64,000 nt of DNA from Clostridiales bacterium (GTDB lineage Bacteria > Bacillota > Clostridia > Oscillospirales > Oscillospiraceae), in contig SFIY01000003.1 of the NCBI GenBank assembly GCA_004555205.1, forward strand, positions 1-64,000, written 5' to 3'. The position numbers were made by a program, and so were the translations under genes. This document shows positions 31,352 to 40,269 of this stretch, piece after piece. Under the pieces are notes generated by a model that made no database searches, was not told where the DNA came from, and saw only the letters and a program-made list of their open reading frames with translations. Every line of letters starts with the position of its first letter. Within the stretch, counting starts at the first letter, position 1.

Positions 31352-31390
31352 CTTTATATTGTCTTTTTTCTTCTTTATATTGTCTTTTTT
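31352..31390. repeat. Tandem 18-bp direct repeat spanning the rluD stop and DUF975 ribosome site
   Basis: CTTTATATTGTCTTTTTT occurs at 31352-31369 and 31373-31390. On the coding strand each copy reads KKTI-stop-RR in the rluD frame. Confidence 0.9.
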
Positions 31391-32295
31391 TGCAGCTTAC
31401 GAAGCTGATTTTCAAACTCCTCCGGCAGCGGGCAGTGCAGCGCCACCGTCTCTCCCGTGCGCGGGTGGATAAATCGCAGGCCCACCGCGTGCAGGCATTG
31501 CCCCGTCAGGCCGGGCACCGGCTTTTTCGCGCCGTATACCGTGTCGCCCAAGATGGGATGGCCGATATAGGCCATGTGTACGCGAATTTGGTGGGTACGG
31601 CCCGTCTCCAGACGGCAGCGCACATGGGTCACGCCCGGATAGCGGGCGATGACCTCCCAATGGGTCACCGCGTCGCGGCTGTTTTTCGACGTCACCGCCA
31701 TTTTTTTGCGGTCGGTGGGATGGCGCCCGATGGGGGCCGACACCGTGCCGCTGTCCTCCCGCAGGCTGCCCGTCACCAGGCACTCGTAGGTGCGGCTGAG
31801 GGTGTGGTCGCTGAGCTGCGCGGCCAGATGCAGATGCGCCGCGTCGTTTTTCGCCGCGATGATCAGTCCGCTGGTGTCCCGGTCGATGCGGTGGACGATC
31901 CCGGGCCGTTTTTCGCCGCCTACGCCGGATAAGCTGTCGCCGCAGTGGTACAACAGCGCGTTGACCAGCGTGCCGTCGCTGTGGCCGGGGGCCGGATGCA
32001 CCACCATGCCCGCGGGCTTGTTCACCACGATCACATCCTCGTCCTCATAGACCACATCCAGCGGGATATTCTGCGCCGTCACTTCCGTTTCCGCCGCCTC
32101 CGGCAGCGTCACGGCAACGGTCTCTCCGCCGCGCAGGCGGTAGTTTTTGGCAAGGGCTGTGCCCTGGCATACCACAAAGCCGCCCTCCAGCAGGCGCTGC
32201 GCCGCCGAGCGGGTCACGCCCGCCAAATGCGACGCCAGAAAGCTGTCGATCCGCGTGCCGGCTTCTTCAGTTGTCGCCGTCAGCGTCGTCAGCAT
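31375..32295 (-). CDS. rluD: RluD-type 23S rRNA pseudouridine synthase
   Basis: 306 aa. N-terminal S4 domain (RIDSFLASHLAGVTRSAAQRLL), then the catalytic domain with HRIDRDTSGLI carrying the nucleophilic aspartate, KPAGMVVHPAPGH, and ETGRTHQIRVH. It isomerises uridines in helix 69 or related sites of 23S rRNA; the precise target is inferred. The ATG at 32295 has AAGGAGAAGCCCC in front and lies inside the lspA 3' end (29-bp overlap), the common lspA-rluD operon. Confidence 0.94.
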   Translation of the reverse strand: MLTTLTATTEEAGTRIDSFLASHLAGVTRSAAQRLLEGGFVVCQGTALAKNYRLRGGETVAVTLPEAAETEVTAQNIPLDVVYEDEDVIVVNKPAGMVVHPAPGHSDGTLVNALLYHCGDSLSGVGGEKRPGIVHRIDRDTSGLIIAAKNDAAHLHLAAQLSDHTLSRTYECLVTGSLREDSGTVSAPIGRHPTDRKKMAVTSKNSRDAVTHWEVIARYPGVTHVRCRLETGRTHQIRVHMAYIGHPILGDTVYGAKKPVPGLTGQCLHAVGLRFIHPRTGETVALHCPLPEEFENQLRKLQKKTI

Positions 32296-32758
32296 GGGGC
32301 TTCTCCTTCTTATCATATTTTTCGTACAGCCACAGATAGTACACCGCGCCCAAAATCGCGCCCACCACCACAAAGCAGTCCGCCAGATTGAAGATGGGGT
32401 AGCTCATAAACAGCAAATCGAACATATCCACCACATAGCCGCGGAAGATCCGGTCGATCATGTTGCCGATGCCGCCGCCCAGAATCAGCACGCAGGCGGT
32501 CACGCCCAGCGGATGGCGCACGATCTTTTTCAGCAGCAGCACCGCCATGCCGACCATCAGCACTGCGGTCACCGCCAGCAGCAGCACCGTTTTGCCGGAC
32601 AGGCTGGACCATGCCGCGCCGTAGTTGTGCAGGCGTGTCAGGCGCATGATGTGAGGAATCAGCGGCGCACTTTCCCCCAAAGCCAGATGGGTCACCGTCC
32701 AGTATTTCAAAAGCTGATCTCCTGCGATCAGCGCACCAAGCAAAATCAAATACAGCAT
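32267..32758 (-). CDS. lspA: Lipoprotein signal peptidase (signal peptidase II)
   Basis: 163 aa with four transmembrane helices. The two active-site aspartates are in GNMIDRIFRGYVVD and FNLADCFVVVG. The N-terminal DQLLKYW and LHNYGAAWS motifs are present. It cleaves prolipoproteins before the lipid-modified cysteine, for example the lipoprotein at 21995. The start at 32758 (MLYLIL) is favoured because AAGGGAA is spaced from it and not from the ATG 6 bp earlier. The C-terminal tail is charged. Confidence 0.93.
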   Translation of the reverse strand: MLYLILLGALIAGDQLLKYWTVTHLALGESAPLIPHIMRLTRLHNYGAAWSSLSGKTVLLLAVTAVLMVGMAVLLLKKIVRHPLGVTACVLILGGGIGNMIDRIFRGYVVDMFDLLFMSYPIFNLADCFVVVGAILGAVYYLWLYEKYDKKEKPHADDADGDN

Positions 32759-32838
32759 AGCCATTTCCCTTACCGTTTTTCTCGTTTTTATCATACTCCA
32801 TTACCGCCGATTTTGCAAGGTGCAGCGGGCAAAAAGAC

Positions 32839-32867
32839 TTTACGGGATTTTGCAATTGTGATATAAT
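32839..32867 (+). promoter_or_regulatory. Promoter of the miaB-mutS operon
   Basis: TTTACG, 17 bp, TATAAT, 49 bp before the miaB start. Confidence 0.8.
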
Positions 32868-32915
32868 ATGTAAATTAAAGTTGCTGATTATTGCCATTTG
32901 GCAGGGAGGTACCCT

Positions 32916-34328
32916 TTGGAACGAAAACATGTCATCATCGCCGATGCCGATCTGCAGCGTCAGCGTGATTTTGAAAAGAAAATAAAAGCCATGCACGAGA
33001 GTCGGAACGCCGCGCCCAAGGCGCTGGTAGACACCTTCGGCTGCCAGCAGAATGTGGCGGACAGCCAGCATATTTTAGGTATGCTGGAGGCCATGGGCTT
33101 TACCTTCACCGACAGGGCGGAGGAGGCCGACATCATCGTGCTGAACACCTGCGCCATCCGCGACCACGCGGAAAAGCGCGTTTTCGGCAATCTGGGCGCC
33201 CTGACCCACACCAAGAGGGCCCATCCCGAGCAGATCATCTGTCTGTGCGGCTGCATGGCGCAGCGCCCGGAGGTGGCGGAAAAGGTGCGCAAAAGCTACC
33301 GCCATGTGGATCTGGTCTTCGGCCCCCAGGCGCTGTGGAAATTCCCGGAGCTGCTCATGCAGGTCTATACCCGCCGGGGCCGCGTGTTCTCCATCGACGA
33401 TGAACACGGCCGGATCGCCGAGGGGATGCCCGTGGTGCGTGAGGGCAGCATCCGGGCCTGGGTATCCATCATGTACGGCTGCAACAATTTCTGCTCCTAC
33501 TGCATCGTGCCCTATGTCCGCGGCCGTGAGCGCAGCCGCGAGCCGGAGAAGATTCTCTCCGAGGTCCGGGAGCTGGTACAGGCTGGGTATAAGGAGATCA
33601 CGCTGCTGGGCCAGAATGTAAACTCCTACGGCAAGGACCTGGACACGGATTGGGACTTTGCCGATCTGCTCTCGGCCATTGACGAAATCGAGGGCGATTA
33701 TCTGATCCGCTTCATGTCCTCTCAGCCCAAGGACGCCGGCTATAAGCTGTTTGATACCATGGCCCGCTGCGTTCATGTGGCCAAGCAGTTGCACCTGCCG
33801 GTGCAGTCCGGCTGCGACCGGGTTCTGCGCGCCATGAACCGCCCCTACGACCGGGCGAAATATCTGGACCTGATCACCTATGCCCGCAAGGTCATGCCCG
33901 AGCTGGTGCTGACCTCGGATGTAATCATCGGTTTCCCCGGCGAAACGGAGGCGGAGGCCATGGAGACGGTGGCGCTGGTGAAGGAAGTGGAGTTTGACGC
34001 CCTGTTTACCTTCATTTTCTCTCCCCGTCCCGGCACACCGGCCGCCAAGCTGGACGATCCCGTGCCCCGTGCGGAAAAGCAGGTCTGGTTTGACCGGCTG
34101 TGCCAGGTGCAAAATGAGATCTCCGCCCGGCGTCATGCCGCCTATGTGGGCAAAACCCTCCGTGTACTGGTGGACGGCGAAACGGACGACAGCCGCTGGC
34201 CCCTGAGCGGCCGCACCGCCGGCGGACGGCTGGTGCATTTGGTGGGCGACAGGAGCGCCATCGGCACCTACCGCCATGTCACCGTTACCGACAGCAACAC
34301 CTGGGCGCTGTTTGGCGAATTGACCTGA
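32916..34328 (+). CDS. miaB: tRNA-2-methylthio-N6-isopentenyladenosine synthase
   Basis: 470 aa from a TTG start with GGGAGGT five bases ahead; an earlier in-frame TTG lacks a ribosome site. UPF0004 domain with cysteines in TFGCQQN, NTCAIRD and CGCMAQ binding one cluster; radical SAM motif CNNFCSYC; C-terminal TRAM domain. It methylthiolates i6A37 made by MiaA, whose gene is four genes downstream in the same unit. A Firmicute-typical N-terminal extension is present. Confidence 0.95.
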   Translation: MERKHVIIADADLQRQRDFEKKIKAMHESRNAAPKALVDTFGCQQNVADSQHILGMLEAMGFTFTDRAEEADIIVLNTCAIRDHAEKRVFGNLGALTHTKRAHPEQIICLCGCMAQRPEVAEKVRKSYRHVDLVFGPQALWKFPELLMQVYTRRGRVFSIDDEHGRIAEGMPVVREGSIRAWVSIMYGCNNFCSYCIVPYVRGRERSREPEKILSEVRELVQAGYKEITLLGQNVNSYGKDLDTDWDFADLLSAIDEIEGDYLIRFMSSQPKDAGYKLFDTMARCVHVAKQLHLPVQSGCDRVLRAMNRPYDRAKYLDLITYARKVMPELVLTSDVIIGFPGETEAEAMETVALVKEVEFDALFTFIFSPRPGTPAAKLDDPVPRAEKQVWFDRLCQVQNEISARRHAAYVGKTLRVLVDGETDDSRWPLSGRTAGGRLVHLVGDRSAIGTYRHVTVTDSNTWALFGELT

Positions 34329-34433
34329 ATGATTTGGTCGAAAGGTGTCGAAACCGTTGGAAAACAAGGACTTTTCCACCTAATCCACAACTTTTTGCAC
34401 ATCCTATTACCTACATGAAAGGAGCATCGCGGC

Positions 34434-37037
34434 ATGGCAGAGCTGACTCCCATGATGCGCCAATATCTGGAAATCAAAAAACAGAATCCCGGCTCGATCC
34501 TCTTTTTCCGACTGGGTGATTTTTACGAAATGTTCGGCGACGATGCCCGCACGGCGTCCCGGGAGCTGGACCTGGCGCTGACCAGCCGCGACAAGGCCAA
34601 GGACAAGGCACCGGAGGAGAAGATCCCCATGTGCGGCGTGCCCTACCACGCCAGCGATTCCTATATCGCCCGTCTGATCGCCAAGGGCTACAAGGTGGCC
34701 ATCTGCGAGCAGACGGAGGATCCCGCCACGGCCAAGGGCCTTGTCAAGCGCGACATTATCCGCGTGGTGACCCCCGGCACGGTGATCGACAGCGCCTGCC
34801 TTGACGAGGGGCGCTCCAATTTCTGCGCCGGCATCTATCTGGACGGGCAGTATGCCGCCCTGTGCGCCTGCGATGTGTCCACCGGCAAGACCCACGCCAC
34901 CGCCTTTGAAGGCAGTGAGCGTGTGCGGCATCTGATGAACGAGCTGGGCCGTTTTTCGCCGGCGGAGGCCGTGCTCAACGGCGGCGCCGCCGACTGCGCG
35001 CCGCTGCGCGAGCTGCTGGAGAATAAATTCCGCTGCCATACGGAAATCCTCGGTGACAGCCGTTTTCGCACGGAGACGGCGGAAAAAACCATCCGCAAAC
35101 AGTTCGGTGAGGAGGCCCTGACCCATCTGCCCCGCAGCAACCCTGCCGCCGCGCTGGCCCTGGGTGCGCTGCTGGACTATCTGCACGAGACGCAGAAAAC
35201 CGATCTGAGCCACATCGACGCACTGGATTTTTACCGGGAGGGACAGTTTATGGAGCTGGACCTCACCACCCGGCGCAATCTGGAGCTGACGGAGACCCTG
35301 CGGGGCAAGGAGAAAAAGGGCTCCCTTTTGTGGGTGCTGGACAAGACCCGCACCGCCATGGGCGCCCGGTGTCTGCGTTCGTGGCTGGAGCGGCCTTTGC
35401 TGGGCGTGGGCGCCATCAACCGCCGTCTGGACGCGGTGGACGCGCTGGTAAACAACATGATGGCCCGGGAGGAGCTGATTCTGGCCCTCACCGGCATGGC
35501 CGACATGGAGCGCCTGATCGGCCGCATCGTCTACGGCACGGCAGGGGGCCGGGACATGGTTTCTTTGCGCACCGCCATGGAAAAGCTGCCTGAGGTAAAG
35601 GCGCAGCTTGCCGCCTTCCCCAAGGGGCTGCTGCATGAGCTGGACGAGCAGCTGGACGATCTGAGCGACCTGTCCGCGCTGATCGGCCGGACGCTGGTGG
35701 ACGAGCCGCCCTTTTCCGTCCGTGAGGGCGAGCTGATCCGCGACGGCTTTGACGCGGAGGTGGACCGCCTGCGCGGTATTCTGCACGGCGGCAAGGACAT
35801 CATGGTGAACATGGAGGCCGCCGAGAAGGAGAAAACCGGCATCCGCACGCTGAAAATCGGCTACAACAAGGTGTTCGGCTACTACATCGAGGTGTCCAAT
35901 TCCTTCCGGGATCAGGTGCCCGAGACCTATATCCGCAAGCAGACGCTGGTAAACGGCGAGCGCTATATCACCCAGGAGCTGAAGGAGCTGGAGCACGACA
36001 TTCTCTCCGCGGCCGACCGTGTTTCGGCGCTGGAATACGAGCTGTTTTCCGCCCTGCGCCGGCAGATCGCCTCACAGGTGGCGCGTATCCAGCGCACGGC
36101 TGCCGCCGTGGCGGAGATCGACACGCTCTGCTCCTTTGCCGCCGTGGCGGTGAAGAACAACTACTGCCATCCGGTGGTGGACGAGAGCGGTGTGCTGGAG
36201 ATCCATGACGGCCGTCACGCCGTGGTGGAGCAGATGCGGCGGGACAGTCTGTTTGTCCCCAACGACACCTATATGGGCCAAAAAGAGGACCGGGTGGCCA
36301 TTATCACCGGACCCAACATGGCGGGCAAATCCACCTATATGCGCCAGGTGGCGCTGATGGTGCTGATGGCGCAGGTAGGCTCGTTCGTGCCGGCGCGCGC
36401 TGCCCATTTGGGCGTGGTGGACCGTATTTTCACCCGTATCGGCGCCAGCGATGATTTGAGCGCCGGTCAGTCCACCTTTATGGTGGAGATGACCGAGGTC
36501 AGCGACATTCTCCATACCGCCACCGCCGACAGTCTGCTGATTCTCGACGAGATCGGGCGGGGTACGTCCACCTTTGACGGCATGAGCATCGCCCGCGCCG
36601 TGCTGGAATACTGCGCGGACGGGAAAAAGCTGGGCGCCAAGACGCTGTTTGCCACCCACTACCATGAGCTGACCGCCATGGAGGGGGTGCTGCCGGGGGT
36701 GAAGAACTACAATATCGCCGTGCGTACCCGGGGCGAGGAGATCATCTTCCTGCGCAAGATCCTCCCCGGCGGCGCCGACCGCAGCTACGGTATCGAAGTG
36801 GCGAAGCTGGCGGGCCTGCCCGATCAGGTGGTGCAGCGCGCCCGCAAGATCCTGCGGCAGTTGGAGGAAGAATCCGGAAAGCCCGCCGCACCCACGGTGC
36901 CGCAGAGCGATCAGGTGTCCTTTACCGCCATGGGCGAGGCCGAGGCCGTTGACCGGCTGCGCCGGGCACAGCTTGACACCATGAGCCCGCTGGAGGCCCT
37001 GCATTTGCTGTATGAGCTGAAGCAAAAGCTGTCATAA
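34434..37037 (+). CDS. mutS: DNA mismatch repair protein MutS
   Basis: 867 aa. Mismatch-binding motif GDFYEMFGDDA (Phe-x-Glu) near residue 30, connector, lever and clamp domains, then the ATPase with Walker A GPNMAGKSTYMRQ, DEIGRGTSTFDG and ATHYHEL. The start has AAAGGAGCAT in front. It lies 105 bp after miaB and 66 bp before mutL. The C-terminal tail suggests the standard dimerisation region is short. Confidence 0.97.
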   Translation: MAELTPMMRQYLEIKKQNPGSILFFRLGDFYEMFGDDARTASRELDLALTSRDKAKDKAPEEKIPMCGVPYHASDSYIARLIAKGYKVAICEQTEDPATAKGLVKRDIIRVVTPGTVIDSACLDEGRSNFCAGIYLDGQYAALCACDVSTGKTHATAFEGSERVRHLMNELGRFSPAEAVLNGGAADCAPLRELLENKFRCHTEILGDSRFRTETAEKTIRKQFGEEALTHLPRSNPAAALALGALLDYLHETQKTDLSHIDALDFYREGQFMELDLTTRRNLELTETLRGKEKKGSLLWVLDKTRTAMGARCLRSWLERPLLGVGAINRRLDAVDALVNNMMAREELILALTGMADMERLIGRIVYGTAGGRDMVSLRTAMEKLPEVKAQLAAFPKGLLHELDEQLDDLSDLSALIGRTLVDEPPFSVREGELIRDGFDAEVDRLRGILHGGKDIMVNMEAAEKEKTGIRTLKIGYNKVFGYYIEVSNSFRDQVPETYIRKQTLVNGERYITQELKELEHDILSAADRVSALEYELFSALRRQIASQVARIQRTAAAVAEIDTLCSFAAVAVKNNYCHPVVDESGVLEIHDGRHAVVEQMRRDSLFVPNDTYMGQKEDRVAIITGPNMAGKSTYMRQVALMVLMAQVGSFVPARAAHLGVVDRIFTRIGASDDLSAGQSTFMVEMTEVSDILHTATADSLLILDEIGRGTSTFDGMSIARAVLEYCADGKKLGAKTLFATHYHELTAMEGVLPGVKNYNIAVRTRGEEIIFLRKILPGGADRSYGIEVAKLAGLPDQVVQRARKILRQLEEESGKPAAPTVPQSDQVSFTAMGEAEAVDRLRRAQLDTMSPLEALHLLYELKQKLS

Positions 37038-37103
37038 GGGCGCTTTCTTTACGACCCACACTTACTTATTTTTCCTATTTTACCGAAAAAGGAGGTCTTT
37101 CCC

Positions 37104-39011
37104 ATGCCGCAGATCCAACAACTCAGCCCCCATGTGGCGGACTTGATCGCCGCCGGCGAGGTGGTGGAACGCCCGGCCAGCGTGGCAAAGGAATTGCTGG
37201 AAAACGCCATTGACGCCGGCGCAAGCGCCATTGTGGCGGAGATTGAGCGCGGCGGTCTGACCTATCTTCGCGTCAGCGACAACGGCTGCGGCATTGCGCC
37301 GCAGCAGCTCCCTACGGCGTTTCTGCGCCACGCCACCAGCAAGCTGCGCACCGCCGACGACCTGAACGCCATCGGCACGCTGGGCTTTCGCGGCGAGGCG
37401 CTGGCGGCCATCAGCGCCGTATCCCATGTGGATATTTTCTCCCGCCAACGGGGCAGCGAGGGCGGCGCCATGCTGCATCTGGACGGCGGCGTGCCCGGTG
37501 AGGTGAGCGACACCGGCTGTCCCGAGGGCACCACCGTCTGCGTGCGCGATTTGTTTTACAACACGCCCGCCCGCATGAAGTTTATGAGAAAGGACAGCGC
37601 CGAGGGCAGCGCCGTGACCGGCATTGTGACCCACTTGGCGCTGAGCCATCCCGACATTTCCTTCAAGCTGCTCCGCGACGGTGCGGAGGTGCTGCACACA
37701 CCCGGCGACGGACAGTTGCTGTCCGCCATCTATGCCGCCATGGGCCGTGATTTTGCCCGCAGCCTGCTGCCTGTGCGCGGCTGCGGCGGTGACATCGGCG
37801 TGGAGGGCTTTGTGACCAAGCCGTTAAGCGGCCACGGCACACGGGGCAAGCAGGTGTTCTTCGTCAACGGCCGCTTTGTCAAGTCCCAACTGCTGACGGC
37901 GGCTTTGGAGGAGGCCTATCGCAACCGGATGCTCAAGGGCAAGTTCCCCGGCTGCGTGCTGCATATCACCCTGCCTGCCGCGCAGGTGGATGTGAATGTC
38001 CACCCTGCCAAGACGGTGGTGAAATTCCTGTCCGACCGGGCCGTGTTTGACGCGGTCTATCACACGGTGCTGGACGCACTGGACAGCGACGCCGTGCCGC
38101 CGGCGAAAAAAACCGAGCCGTCCTTCTATCAGACGATGTCGGCGCAGGCGTTTCGGGAAAAAACGGCGGAGGCAGAAAAGAAACCGCTGGGCTCCTACAC
38201 CGCCCGTCCGTCCGTGCCGCCTGCCGCATCTCCCGTCAAACCCGCGGTCAAACCCGCGGTTGACTCCCTGTATCTCCGCGATGCGGTACGGGAGGAGGGG
38301 AAGCCCTTTACCGCGCCCGCTCCCAAAACAGGCGTACACTATGAAATCACACCGCCTGCGGAAAAGGCAGAGGCGGCGGAAACCGCCCGGCAGATCACCC
38401 TGCCTGACACCGCGCCGGAGCAGGTGCGCATCGAGGCGAAGCAGGAAGCGCCCTGGCGCATTGCCGGCGAGGTGCTGAAAACCTACATCGTCTGCGAGGA
38501 CGAGAAGGGCTGCGTGTATTTCATCGACAAGCACGCCGCCCACGAGCGCATCCGCTTTGACGCGCTCAAAGCCCATACCCAGCCGCTGATGGCGCAGGTA
38601 TTGCTCTCGCCTGTGGCGGTGACGCTCTCCGCCGAGGAATACGGCGCCGTGCTGGAAAACTTTGACACTTTACATGCATTCGGTTTTTCCTGCGAGGATT
38701 TCGGCGGCAGCACCGTGCTGCTGCGGGAAGTTCCGGCCGACATTCTCGCTGCGGATGCCGCCGCCACCTTGGAGGAACTGGCGCAAAAGCTGGTGCTGGG
38801 CCGCGCCGACCCCAAAGCGGCGCGGGACGGGCTTTTGCACACCATCGCCTGCAAAAGCGCCATCAAGGCCGGCATGACCACCGACCGGGCGGAAATGGCG
38901 GCGCTGGTGGAACAGGTGCAAAGCGGCAAGGTCCAATACTGTCCCCACGGACGCCCCGTTTGCGTCAAGCTGACCCAATACGAGATCGAGAAAATGTTCA
39001 AACGCGCATAA
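37104..39011 (+). CDS. mutL: DNA mismatch repair endonuclease MutL
   Basis: 635 aa. GHKL ATPase (ENAIDAGAS, DNGCGI, RGEALAAI) at the N terminus, a variable proline-rich linker (about 340-440), and a C-terminal dimerisation/endonuclease domain with ACKSAIKAG and CPHGRPV. The endonuclease motif reads DKHAAHERIRFD, with Lys for Gln and a final Asp for Glu compared with DQHA-x2-E-x4-E. Methyl-independent Firmicutes use this nuclease to nick the new strand. AAAGGAGG precedes the start. Confidence 0.96.
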   Translation: MPQIQQLSPHVADLIAAGEVVERPASVAKELLENAIDAGASAIVAEIERGGLTYLRVSDNGCGIAPQQLPTAFLRHATSKLRTADDLNAIGTLGFRGEALAAISAVSHVDIFSRQRGSEGGAMLHLDGGVPGEVSDTGCPEGTTVCVRDLFYNTPARMKFMRKDSAEGSAVTGIVTHLALSHPDISFKLLRDGAEVLHTPGDGQLLSAIYAAMGRDFARSLLPVRGCGGDIGVEGFVTKPLSGHGTRGKQVFFVNGRFVKSQLLTAALEEAYRNRMLKGKFPGCVLHITLPAAQVDVNVHPAKTVVKFLSDRAVFDAVYHTVLDALDSDAVPPAKKTEPSFYQTMSAQAFREKTAEAEKKPLGSYTARPSVPPAASPVKPAVKPAVDSLYLRDAVREEGKPFTAPAPKTGVHYEITPPAEKAEAAETARQITLPDTAPEQVRIEAKQEAPWRIAGEVLKTYIVCEDEKGCVYFIDKHAAHERIRFDALKAHTQPLMAQVLLSPVAVTLSAEEYGAVLENFDTLHAFGFSCEDFGGSTVLLREVPADILAADAAATLEELAQKLVLGRADPKAARDGLLHTIACKSAIKAGMTTDRAEMAALVEQVQSGKVQYCPHGRPVCVKLTQYEIEKMFKRA

Positions 39012-39025
39012 ACACAGGAGTGACT

Positions 39026-39967
39026 ATGCCCAAGATCGTCTGCGTGGTAGGCCCCACGGCCTCCGGTAAAACTAAATTCGGTGTGGCCATCGCCAAGCGC
39101 TTTCACGGCGAGGTGGTCAGCGTGGACTCCATGCAGATCTACCGGGGCATGACCGTCGGCACCGCCGCCCCTACCGCCGAGGAGATGGAGGGCGTACCCC
39201 ACCACATGATCGGCGTGGCCGACCCGTGGGAGAGCTGGTCCGTGGCCCGGTTTACCGAGATGGCGGACGGCTGCATCCGTGACATTCTGGCCCGGGGCAA
39301 GCTGCCTGTCTTAGTGGGCGGCACGGGGCTGTATCTGGACGCGCTGGTGCGGGGTACGGACTTCGCCGCAGGGAACGCCCGCGGGGAAACCCGGGCGATG
39401 CTGCAAAGCCGCGTGGAGCAAGAGGGCATCGCCCCGCTTTTTGAGGAGCTGAGGGCCATCGACCCCGATGCGGCGGCCAAACTCCACCTGAAAGACGAAA
39501 AGCGCATCATCCGCGCCATGGAAATCTATCTGGAGACCGGCGAAACCATGACCGAGCACGACCGCCGCACCCGGGAGATCCCCCCCAAGTACGAGGCCAT
39601 CTATCTGGGACTGGATTTTGAAAGCCGCGACGACCTGCGCGAGCGGATCGACCGGCGCGTGGATTTGATGGTGGAGCAGGGTCTTTTGCAGGAGGTGGAG
39701 CGCCTGCTGGCGGCAGGTCTGCCCAAGGACGCCACCGCCCTGCAGGCCATCGGCTACAAGCAGTTTCTGGCCGTGGAGGAGGGAAGCGCCACCATAGACC
39801 AGGCCGTGGAGGAAGTGAAGCTGCGCTCCCGGCAATACGCCAAGCGGCAGCTCACCTGGCTGCGGCGAAACAAGGACATCCACTGGTTTTATTGGAAAAA
39901 AACACCGGATTTTTGCGCCGCGCTACAAAATGCGACAGAAATCCTCACCGCCGAGGGATTATGCTAA
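39026..39967 (+). CDS. miaA: tRNA dimethylallyltransferase
   Basis: 313 aa. P-loop GPTASGKT at residues 9-16, DSMQIYRGMTVGTAAP, VGGTGLYLDAL and the tRNA-contacting RSRQYAKRQLTWLR near the end. It adds the isopentenyl group to A37 of UNN-reading tRNAs, the substrate for MiaB. It begins 14 bp after mutL with ACAGGAG as ribosome site; an earlier in-frame ATG inside mutL is not needed. Confidence 0.96.
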   Translation: MPKIVCVVGPTASGKTKFGVAIAKRFHGEVVSVDSMQIYRGMTVGTAAPTAEEMEGVPHHMIGVADPWESWSVARFTEMADGCIRDILARGKLPVLVGGTGLYLDALVRGTDFAAGNARGETRAMLQSRVEQEGIAPLFEELRAIDPDAAAKLHLKDEKRIIRAMEIYLETGETMTEHDRRTREIPPKYEAIYLGLDFESRDDLRERIDRRVDLMVEQGLLQEVERLLAAGLPKDATALQAIGYKQFLAVEEGSATIDQAVEEVKLRSRQYAKRQLTWLRRNKDIHWFYWKKTPDFCAALQNATEILTAEGLC

Positions 39968-40019
39968 TCTCCGGCGGGCGCACATCGTCCGCACAAAGAT
40001 ATAAAAAGGAGCAGACGAT

Positions 40020-40256
40020 ATGCAAAAGAAAAACAACTTACAGGAAATCTTTCTCACACAGGCCCGCAAGCAGAATATCCCCGTGACCATGTTCCTCATG
40101 AACGGCTTTCAGCTGCGGGGCACCGTGACCGGTTTTGACAGCTTCACCGTGGTGCTCAGCACCGACGGTAAGCAGCAGATCATCTACAAACACGCCATCT
40201 CCACCATCGTCCCGCTGCATCCTGTTTCACTGATGGAGGAGGCCGAAGAAACCTGA
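40020..40256 (+). CDS. hfq: RNA chaperone Hfq
   Basis: 78 aa, a compact Sm protein. Sm1 (NIPVTMFLMNGFQLRGTVTGFDSFTVVL) and Sm2 (IYKHAISTIVP, the YKHAI motif) are intact, so the hexamer's proximal uridine pocket is preserved. The C-terminal tail is very short and acidic, as in Gram-positive Hfq. AAAAGGAGCAG precedes the ATG. It follows miaA in the classical miaA-hfq order. Confidence 0.96.
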   Translation: MQKKNNLQEIFLTQARKQNIPVTMFLMNGFQLRGTVTGFDSFTVVLSTDGKQQIIYKHAISTIVPLHPVSLMEEAEET

Positions 40257-40269
40257 AAGAGGTAATGCC

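Noticed and set aside
34330..34433. TCCACA-like motifs before mutS as DnaA boxes
   Set aside because: Only partial matches without clustering or spacing; likely chance in a short AT-richer gap.
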